DNA of 64,000 nt, taken from Chitinophagaceae bacterium. Lineage in GTDB: Bacteria; Bacteroidota; Bacteroidia; Chitinophagales; Chitinophagaceae. Made by a program: the position numbers and the translations under genes. The DNA is taken from the NCBI GenBank assembly GCA_019752045.1, contig JAIEMP010000004.1:310001-374000 (forward strand), read 5' to 3'. The notes beneath the pieces are model-generated. The model made no database searches, was not told where the DNA came from, and saw nothing but the letters and a program-made list of their open reading frames with translations. Below, one piece after another: positions 26,141 to 32,033 of the stretch (positions are counted from its first letter, which is position 1; each line of letters starts with the position of its first letter).

Positions 26141-27280
26141 ATGTTCAAAAGAACAGTTTATATAACAGTTTTTTTATTCTCAATTAATTGGGCTTTTACA
26201 CAAACACCTTTTTCTGCTTATACTTTATCTGGTACTGTAAATATTGATAGCGGAGAGGTAAGATTAATACCTGTTGATGACCAAGAGTACTATCCGAATA
26301 TTAAAATAATAGATGAAACGAAAATAGTAAAAGGAATTTTTTGTTTTAGAAATCAAATTTTGTATCCAAGCGCATATAGACTTGGAGTTTTTTCTAATTC
26401 AAGCCTCATTTATATGTCTGGATTGTTTTTTCTTGACACAGGAAAGCAAGTAATTACTTGCAATGTTGATTCAATATGGAAAACACCTGAAATTGATAAC
26501 CGGTTAATGAGTGAATTGAAAAATGAATTTAATCCGGTTATGAATACTGAAAGTACAAGATTTGGATTTATTGAAAAATTACAAGATAGTCTGAATTTAG
26601 TTTATAATAATAAAATTCCTTCTGAGTATTTATTAAAAATAAAAACCTTAAGAAACCAGTTGAGAATAAGTAAGCATAATGCATTATTAAATTATGTAAA
26701 AGTTAACAGCAACTCATTTGTAGCGTTATGGAGTTTTTTGCAGATGTCAAATGATTCTTATGACACAATTTATGATACTATTATTGCAGGATTTTCAGTT
26801 GATTTACAAAAAACACATACTTGGAAAAGGCTAAGGGAAATAATTTCTATAAATAAGAGTATATCTCCGGGATGCATTTTTCCTGCTTCTACTCTTTTAG
26901 ACAAAGATCTTAAAAAGGTAGTAGTGCCTAATGTAGCTGATTCTAAATATACTTTAATCGATTTTTGGTTTAGTAATTGCAATCCATGTATTGCTCAGTT
27001 TCCAGAACTGACTCTTCTGTTTAGAGAGTATTATCGTAGAGGTTTTAATATAACAGGTATTTCCATTGATAATAAAAACAATATCCCTCATTGGGAAAAT
27101 ATTATCAAAGCATACAAGCTTAGATGGGGCCAATATCTTGATTTGAATGGAGAGTTTGCTAAAAAAATTAACATTCATAAATATCCAACTAATTTTCTTG
27201 TAAACAGTAAGGGAGAAATTCTGGCAAAAGATATTGAGTTGTGGGAACTAAAAGAATTTCTTGAGGCCAATTTTAAATAA
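26141..27280 (+). CDS. Secreted TlpA-like thioredoxin protein 3 (NCNPC active site)
   Basis: A 379-residue protein with signal peptide MFKRTVYITVFLFSINWAFTQ and a DUF4369-like N-terminal domain (YTLSGTVNIDSGEVRLIPV). The thioredoxin domain reads LIDFWFSNCNPCIAQFPEL (Cys280, Cys283), so the Trp normally before the first Cys is Asn. The cis-proline region is HKYPTNFLVNSKG. CNPC and the lost Trp should shift its redox potential relative to the CAPC and CVPC partners. Third peptide/TlpA module. Confidence 0.8.
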   Translation: MFKRTVYITVFLFSINWAFTQTPFSAYTLSGTVNIDSGEVRLIPVDDQEYYPNIKIIDETKIVKGIFCFRNQILYPSAYRLGVFSNSSLIYMSGLFFLDTGKQVITCNVDSIWKTPEIDNRLMSELKNEFNPVMNTESTRFGFIEKLQDSLNLVYNNKIPSEYLLKIKTLRNQLRISKHNALLNYVKVNSNSFVALWSFLQMSNDSYDTIYDTIIAGFSVDLQKTHTWKRLREIISINKSISPGCIFPASTLLDKDLKKVVVPNVADSKYTLIDFWFSNCNPCIAQFPELTLLFREYYRRGFNITGISIDNKNNIPHWENIIKAYKLRWGQYLDLNGEFAKKINIHKYPTNFLVNSKGEILAKDIELWELKEFLEANFK

Positions 27281-27480
27281 TTATGATTACTGTTCATTAT
27301 TTATTCTAATAAATGGATAAAATTAATTGATTAGGGTTGAGCCTTAATCAGAAATGTTTTTTGGTATAAAAATTTTTATAAATACAGATTGTGGGGAAGG
27401 CTGCGTTTTTCTATTAATATTTTAAATCAGTTTTCAATTTTTTAACATTATTTAATAAAATATTCTGCAAGGATTAAGTT

Positions 27481-27539
27481 GTAGTTGCAAATACAGCTGC
27501 AGGGTGGCCGTTACTGCGTTCACGGGCTTAAACGAGAAG
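27481..27539 (+). promoter_or_regulatory. Upstream element, copy 4 (short form)
   Basis: GTAGTTGCAAATACAG at 27481, as in copies 2 and 3, then the core from 27507, which diverges after AACGAGAAG. The preceding 200 bases (27281-27480) are A+T-rich and hold nothing else recognised. The peptide ATG is at 27572. Confidence 0.6.
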
Positions 27540-27571
27540 AACACGCATTTATCAATATTAAATTTAAGAAA

Positions 27572-27796
27572 ATGAAAAAATTTCAAAACTTAGGAACAGC
27601 GCTAAACAGGGAGCAATCGAAAAAAATTCGAGGTGGAGATGAATGTTTAGATTGTGGTGGTGGAAGTGGTGGGGCATACTGTAAAAAAACAGCTTGTACC
27701 TATTACGAATTACTTTCAAATGGGCAACAAGCTGCTAGAGAAGGTAATTGTGGAGCAATACCAGGTCCTCAAACCGGATGTGGATGCAATGGATAA
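27572..27796 (+). CDS. Double-glycine-type cysteine-rich peptide 4
   Basis: A 74-residue precursor: leader MKKFQNLGTALNREQSKK then IRGG-DECLDCGGGSGG. The core has seven cysteines (ECLDC, YCKKTAC, NCG, GCGCNG), the most divergent of the five. An odd number of Cys suggests a free thiol, a dimer or a modification. The frame is open upstream to 27485 but only the MKKF start fits the family. Confidence 0.8.
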   Translation: MKKFQNLGTALNREQSKKIRGGDECLDCGGGSGGAYCKKTACTYYELLSNGQQAAREGNCGAIPGPQTGCGCNG

Positions 27797-27835
27797 GGAA
27801 ACGGCGGTTGTAATGCCGCTTAATGAGAAAAATTC

Positions 27836-27866
27836 GCTTAGCAATATGAAACTCATATTGCTAAGC
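27836..27866 (+). terminator. Hairpin between peptide 4 and its TlpA gene
   Basis: GCTTAGCAATATGA-AAC-TCATATTGCTAAGC, a perfect 14-bp stem, ending 9 bases before the next ATG. The strongest of the five inter-gene hairpins. Confidence 0.75.
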
Positions 27867-27875
27867 TGTTAAAAT

Positions 27876-29021
27876 TTGTATATGAAATTTATAATTTTTA
27901 GTTTATCCCTATTTTGTTTTCTTGTTTCTTGTTTTGACTCGAGATCTCAACAAGTCATATTTGAAGTAGATACACATGAAGTTTTTAATCCAAAATCAAT
28001 ATCTAAATTAAGTTTTTATAAGTATGACCACAATTTACTAAGGAATGTTTTTATAAAAGATGTTCCTTTAAATGTTCCTCAAAAAAGGTTTAAAATGGAA
28101 ATAGACACCTTTATGAAATGTTTTGTAAAATATGTCAGGAATGATTCAATTATTACAGAATCTTCAAGTTTTTATTGCACTAATGAAAGCATAAAAATAA
28201 CAGTTCTGCAAAACGGTTATGTAAATATTAATAGTTTGCAAAATAAGTTTAAAGAAATAAATGAGTTTTTATTATTTGCAATACCAAATTCCATTGTAAA
28301 AGAGTCATCTTTTTCATTGTCAATATTTAAAGAGCAATATGAAACAGTGATAAAAAATAATTATTTATTGAAAATGAAAGTTATTGAGTATGAGCGAAAA
28401 ATTATTGAAACTGTCAAAAGAAACAAATTTTACTACCACACACTTGTTGAACTTGAAAAAATTCAGGATAATATTTCTGCTAAAACAATTGATACATGCC
28501 TGAAGGTATTGCGCCATTTTAAAAATGTAACTTTTGAGTATAAAAGATTGTTTAACTATAATGAATCTTTGAAATCTTTGATCACTGGTAAAAGCTTGAA
28601 GCAAATATTTGCTAAAGATGCATCTGGCAACACATATTTAATTGATTCTCTGGCCTCTGATAAAGAACTAATATTGGTTGATTTTTGGGCAAGTTGGTGT
28701 GTCCCATGCAGAGTTCAAATGAAACAGTTTAAAGAAATGCTTGTTTCTGTGGACACATCTAAATTTTCAATTATTTCACTGAATGTTGATGAAAACATTT
28801 CAGATTGGATTTCAGCAAGTATAAAAGATTCTATTCATTGGAAAAATTTGCATGTAAGTGGTGGTTTCAAAAGTGAAGTAATAAAATTACTTGGGATTAC
28901 TTTTTTACCGAAAAACTTTTTAATTGATGCAAATGGTGTAATTATTAAAAAAGATGTTACGTTTCAAGAGTTGCATGATTTCCTTTCTCACAAATCAATA
29001 ATCTTTAAAAAAGTTTTGTGA
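27876..29021 (+). CDS. TlpA-like thioredoxin lipoprotein 4
   Basis: A 381-residue protein; an alternative ATG is at 27882 (MKFIIFSLSLFCFLVSC), giving a clear lipobox with Cys after FLVS. The N-terminal region is extended and Lys-rich. The thioredoxin domain has LVDFWASWCVPCRVQMK (Cys275, Cys278) and ITFLPKNFLIDANG. Predicted to be lipid-anchored in the envelope, unlike the apparently soluble partners 1-3. Its stop overlaps the start of the chimeric exporter fragment (GTGA), which suggests that the ancestral exporter was translationally coupled to this gene. Confidence 0.8.
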   Translation: MYMKFIIFSLSLFCFLVSCFDSRSQQVIFEVDTHEVFNPKSISKLSFYKYDHNLLRNVFIKDVPLNVPQKRFKMEIDTFMKCFVKYVRNDSIITESSSFYCTNESIKITVLQNGYVNINSLQNKFKEINEFLLFAIPNSIVKESSFSLSIFKEQYETVIKNNYLLKMKVIEYERKIIETVKRNKFYYHTLVELEKIQDNISAKTIDTCLKVLRHFKNVTFEYKRLFNYNESLKSLITGKSLKQIFAKDASGNTYLIDSLASDKELILVDFWASWCVPCRVQMKQFKEMLVSVDTSKFSIISLNVDENISDWISASIKDSIHWKNLHVSGGFKSEVIKLLGITFLPKNFLIDANGVIIKKDVTFQELHDFLSHKSIIFKKVL

Positions 29022-29377
29022 AAGAATATCTCATGCAACAACAAGATTCCATGGACTGTGGCCCCGCCTGCCTTGCCATGATCTGTAAATACTATAAAAA
29101 AAGCATTCCTATTCAAATACTACGGGATAAAACACAAATAGGTAAGGAGGGTGTAAATTTATTAGGCATCAGTGAGGCTGCCGAGAGTATTGGGTTTCGT
29201 ACAAAATCTGTAAGGCTTACTTATAAAGAACTATTTGCTGATGCATTGACTAAAGAGCTCAACAATGCGGTACAAAAAAATCAACAGTTGAAACAACAGT
29301 TTGAAAAGAAAGTGACGGATGCAATTAATAAAGAAATGCCCAAACGGCCTGAAGTAAATAAGCAAATGAAGAATTAA
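29018..29377 (+). pseudogene. Chimera: C39 exporter N-terminus fused to propeller-protein C-terminus
   Basis: Codons 1-76 match the N-terminus of the intact exporter at 34026 (MDCGPACLAMICKYY, GKEGVNLLGISEAAES, TYKELFADAL), including the catalytic Cys (residue 14) but not the His/Asp. The remaining 43 codons match the end of the propeller protein (AVQKNQQLKQQFEKK ... NKQMKN). The join is at GCATTG (29243-29248) and is in frame, so a 119-residue protein could be made. It cannot be a working protease or transporter. It marks a tandem-duplication junction. Confidence 0.9.
29243..29377. repeat. 135-bp direct repeat, right copy
   Basis: Partner of 22011-22145, about 90% identical. It begins at the six-base microhomology and ends at the shared stop codon. 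Confidence 0.9.
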
Positions 29378-29426
29378 AATGACTGGTCACGGTCGGCACA
29401 CTTTAAGTGACTTGAACGATGGCAGC

Positions 29427-29460
29427 AAACCTCTCTGTGTAACTACAGAGAGGTTTTTTT
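29427..29460 (+). terminator. Terminator after the chimeric gene
   Basis: AAACCTCTCTGT-GTAACT-ACAGAGAGGTTT, a 12-bp stem followed by T residues. It overlaps the 3' end of the opposing HTH gene. Confidence 0.85.
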
Positions 29461-29691
29461 ATTTCTCATTTTGCGGGGGGGGGGGGTAAATAACTGTTTT
29501 ATATCCTTCCATTCTGTTGCTGAAATATCCATAGCCTGTAAAAGTTTTGTAAATGTTTCTTCATTTACAGGATGTTTTCGTTGCTCTAATTTTGATACGG
29601 CCTGCTGGCAAACATCCAAAGCATTTGCAAGTTCCTTTTGATGATAGCCTTTAAATTTTCTCAGTTTAGCAATACCCTTTCCGTTAAGCAT
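29443..29691 (-). CDS. XRE-family helix-turn-helix regulator
   Basis: An 82-residue Cro/CI-type protein: IAKLRKFKGYHQKELANAL, then recognition helix QQAVSKLEQRKHPV, then EETFTKLLQAMDI. It has no second domain. The C-terminal TPPPRKMRNKK is encoded across a C12 run (G12 at 29475-29486 on the plus strand), so run-length changes would alter only the last residues. It diverges from the VKOR gene. The inverted repeat at 29781 is a candidate operator, making this the likely local repressor. No equivalent gene remains in the first locus copy. Confidence 0.8.
   Translation of the reverse strand: MLNGKGIAKLRKFKGYHQKELANALDVCQQAVSKLEQRKHPVNEETFTKLLQAMDISATEWKDIKQLFTPPPRKMRNKKTSL
29475..29486. repeat. 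G12 homopolymer in the 3' end of the HTH gene
   Basis: Twelve G on the plus strand, encoding Pro-Pro-Pro on the minus strand. Followed by TAAA, as is the G10 tract of the lipoprotein gene read on its coding strand. Confidence 0.9.
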
Positions 29692-29774
29692 AATGATCTA
29701 TGTTTTGCAATGGGATGAACTAAAATTAAAAATACATACGTTAATGATATGAAAAATACTACAAAGCGGGTATT

Positions 29775-29782
29775 GGGGGGGG
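29775..29782. repeat. G8 homopolymer in the VKOR operon promoter
   Basis: Eight G directly after ATT, lying between a TTGG (possible -33 box) and the TAAATTTG -7 box. The present TTGG to -7 distance is 25 bases instead of about 19, so tract length could tune the promoter. Confidence 0.8.
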
Positions 29783-29797
29783 TAGTAACATACTACC
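29781..29797. promoter_or_regulatory. Candidate operator (inverted repeat)
   Basis: GGTAGTA-ACA-TACTACC, a 17-base inverted repeat with 7-bp arms, immediately upstream of the -7 box and between the divergent HTH and VKOR genes. Size and place suit an XRE-type repressor dimer. Confidence 0.5.
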
Positions 29798-29800
29798 TGT

Positions 29801-29838
29801 TTAAATTTGGAACTCTCAAAAATGAATTTCAACTTTAA
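29801..29838 (+). promoter_or_regulatory. Conserved leader/promoter element, second locus copy
   Basis: TAAATTTG at 29802-29809 fully matches the TAnnTTTG -7 box, and the next ~30 bases match 22272-22310. Transcription would start about 40 bases before the VKOR ATG at 29853. Confidence 0.5.
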
Positions 29839-29852
29839 GATGAATAATACGT

Positions 29853-31457
29853 ATGCTAAACATCTTTTCAACAGTAAGTCAACACAACTCCATTGCTGTA
29901 ACACAGCAATTACTCAATAGTCTGCAGGTGCCATTTACGTTTGGCACAATAAAGGATTCAATAAAACAGCACCCCGATTACCCCAGTATAGCTGCTGTGC
30001 ATGATACATTAAAAGAGTATAAAGTAGATAACCTTGTATTGCAAACCGGGCCCGATAAATTAGATGAACTGCCATTGCCGTTTATTGCACATGTGAAAGG
30101 AAAAAGTGCCGGATTTATAACAGTAACAATGGTTACAGCAAATGAAATTACTTATTTTAAAAAGAATTCTTTGCATGACACAGTAACAACAAACAGGGAT
30201 GAGTTTTTGAAAAATTGGAGCGGTGTTTCCTTGCTTGCAGAAAAAACAGAACAAAGCGGTGAGAAGGATTACAAAGCAAACAGGAAAAAAGAAATGTGGG
30301 AGAATTTACGCCTTCCTTTTCTGATAGCAACCGTAATCATCCTCCTGTTTTTTTCAATAACCAACGGTTCAACATTCAGTTATTTCTTACTGGCTATTAC
30401 GCTGTTAAAACTGATGGGGGTTATTGTTACAGGTTTACTGCTCTGGTACGAAATAGATAAGAGCAATCCGTTTTTACAAAAAGTTTGCAGCGGTAATAAA
30501 GCCAGTAATTGTAATGCCATTTTGCAATCAAAAGAAGCAAAGCTTTTTGGCATCATCAGTTGGAGTGAAATAGGATTTTTTTATTTTGCAGGTGGGCTGC
30601 TTTTCGTCATACCTAGCCTCGAGGGATCTGCCCAAATACTTGCATGGCTCAACCTCCTGGCATTACCTTATACCTTCTTCTCTATATACTATCAGTGGCG
30701 CATAGCCAAACAATGGTGCCCTTTGTGTTTAGCTGTGCAGGCATTACTTGTATTGGAAGCTGTTGTATTTTTTACAGCAGAGTATTATAAACCGCTTATA
30801 AGCAGCTTGCCCGCTTATTACATATTATTGACCACTTTCCTGCTCCCTGTTTTATTTTGGTTTTTTGTAAAACCTTATATGTTGCAATCAAAAGAAGCAG
30901 AAGAATACAGGAAACGTTTTTACCGGATGAAAAGAGATGGCCGCATTTTTGAAGCCTTACTGGCAAAACAAAAAAGAGTAACTATAAGTACAGAGGGTTT
31001 GGGTATAACCTTGGGCAACCCACAAGCAACAAATACCATTGTAAAAGTTTGCAATCCTTATTGCGGTCCATGTGCAAAAGCTCATCCTGAAATGCATGAA
31101 CTGCTGCATGCAAATGATGATTTGAAAGTTCAGATATTGTTTACAGCAACTGCTGTGCAAACAGACCGGCGCAGTAAGCCTGTTAAACATTTACTGGCTA
31201 TTGCAGAAAAGAAAGACCAACAGCTTACAGAACAGGCGCTTGATGATTGGTATTTATCTGAAACGAAGGATTATGAAGTGTTTGCCTCTAAATACCCCAT
31301 GAACGGAGAATTAAAAAAACAAGACGGTAAACTGGAGGCGATGAATAGCTGGTATGATGAAGTAAAGATTGAGTTTACACCTACTTTTTTTGTAAATGGT
31401 TACCAGTTGCCGGATAATTATACTATCACCGATTTAAAATATTTTCTTTCCTCTTAA
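29853..31457 (+). CDS. VKOR-thioredoxin oxidase with degenerate C39-like N-terminus
   Basis: A 534-residue protein. Residues 1-130 resemble a C39 peptidase domain (HPDYPSIAAVHDTLKEY, LPLPFIAHVKGKSAGFITV, DEFLKNWSGVSLL) without the catalytic Cys/His pair. Several membrane helices over ~148-350 form a VKOR domain with the loop pair Cys212/Cys220 (CSGNKASNC) and quinone-site CxxC Cys289/Cys292 (WCPLC). Residues ~375-534 are a DsbA-like thioredoxin domain with CGPC (404-407) and cis-Pro (FTPTFFVNG). VKOR-Trx fusions pass electrons from folding proteins to quinone, making disulfides outside the cytoplasm. The dead C39 domain could bind the double-glycine leader, an inference from C39-like domains in other exporters. 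Starts ATG 29853. Confidence 0.85.
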   Translation: MLNIFSTVSQHNSIAVTQQLLNSLQVPFTFGTIKDSIKQHPDYPSIAAVHDTLKEYKVDNLVLQTGPDKLDELPLPFIAHVKGKSAGFITVTMVTANEITYFKKNSLHDTVTTNRDEFLKNWSGVSLLAEKTEQSGEKDYKANRKKEMWENLRLPFLIATVIILLFFSITNGSTFSYFLLAITLLKLMGVIVTGLLLWYEIDKSNPFLQKVCSGNKASNCNAILQSKEAKLFGIISWSEIGFFYFAGGLLFVIPSLEGSAQILAWLNLLALPYTFFSIYYQWRIAKQWCPLCLAVQALLVLEAVVFFTAEYYKPLISSLPAYYILLTTFLLPVLFWFFVKPYMLQSKEAEEYRKRFYRMKRDGRIFEALLAKQKRVTISTEGLGITLGNPQATNTIVKVCNPYCGPCAKAHPEMHELLHANDDLKVQILFTATAVQTDRRSKPVKHLLAIAEKKDQQLTEQALDDWYLSETKDYEVFASKYPMNGELKKQDGKLEAMNSWYDEVKIEFTPTFFVNGYQLPDNYTITDLKYFLSS

Positions 31458-31556
31458 CCTTGGAAAGAGAGCAGCCGTAAGGTTAAGGGTTGCAGTGGCC
31501 AATGCAACCTGCGGTGAAGCCGTTACTGCGTTCACGGGCTTAAACGAGAAGCAAAT
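31441..31556 (+). promoter_or_regulatory. Upstream element, copy 5 (long form)
   Basis: Overlaps the last codons of VKOR. A hairpin CTTAACCTT...AAGGTTAAG begins at the VKOR stop, followed by GGTTGCA...TGCAACC and the common core from 31519. The first hairpin is perfect here and imperfect in copy 1. The peptide ATG is 24 bases downstream. Confidence 0.6.
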
Positions 31557-31580
31557 ATTCTCAATCTTAAATTATCAAAG

Positions 31581-31757
31581 ATGAAAAAATTTGAGTTATT
31601 AGGCAGAAGCCTATCAAAAGATCAGCAAAAAAGAATTAAAGGTGGTGATGAAGAGGTGCCAGGGGCGAAGTTCGGCAAATGTTGCGTAAATAATGAATGT
31701 ACTATATGTACCCAAGATCCTGATTGCGGTCCGCTAGCTACGTTCGTTAAATGCTAA
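31581..31757 (+). CDS. Double-glycine-type cysteine-rich peptide 5
   Basis: A 58-residue precursor: leader MKKFELLGRSLSKDQQKR then IKGG-DEEVPGAKF. The core has six cysteines (GKCCVNNECTIC, PDCGP, FVKC), including an adjacent pair. It is the only peptide in the second locus copy, and lies between the VKOR gene and the largest TlpA gene, upstream of the intact exporter. Probably the module closest to the ancestral arrangement. Confidence 0.8.
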   Translation: MKKFELLGRSLSKDQQKRIKGGDEEVPGAKFGKCCVNNECTICTQDPDCGPLATFVKC

Positions 31758-31771
31758 TGTAGTAATTATAG

Positions 31772-31889
31772 CGAAGCTGTCCAATGTTGTTTATGAAATC
31801 ATTGTATAAAGTTCGAAGTAATTTGATAAGTGATAGTTTTATTTTACAAATTTCTTTGCCTTTTTAAATACATTTTTGAGACAGCTTCG
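31772..31889 (+). terminator. Split inverted repeat between peptide 5 and its TlpA gene
   Basis: CGAAGCTGTC (31772-31781) pairs with GACAGCTTCG (31880-31889), followed by TTTTCT, but 98 A+T-rich bases lie between the arms. The same arms form a compact terminator at 60515-60543, so this looks like a terminator split by an insertion. Confidence 0.5.
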
Positions 31890-32033
31890 TTTTCTATAGA
31901 TTGTAGTAGTATTGTTATTATACTTGTTTCTTAGCAGAAGTATAGGTTATAAAAGGACAATGCATTTTTAAAGCTCAAATATTTTGGCTATCATGAATCT
32001 GCAAATAACAATAAAAATAAACTGGTATAAAAC

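Noticed and set aside
27485-27571. Extended N-terminus for peptide 4
   Set aside because: The added residues run through the conserved upstream element in a different frame from copy 2, so they are not conserved as protein.
29698-29904. Minus-strand frame over the VKOR promoter
   Set aside because: Crosses the promoter, operator and VKOR start; composition and context do not suggest coding.
24061-31556. CRISPR-like array from the five spaced upstream elements
   Set aside because: Spacing is 1.6-4 kb and each unit precedes a gene; no short regular spacers and no cas genes.
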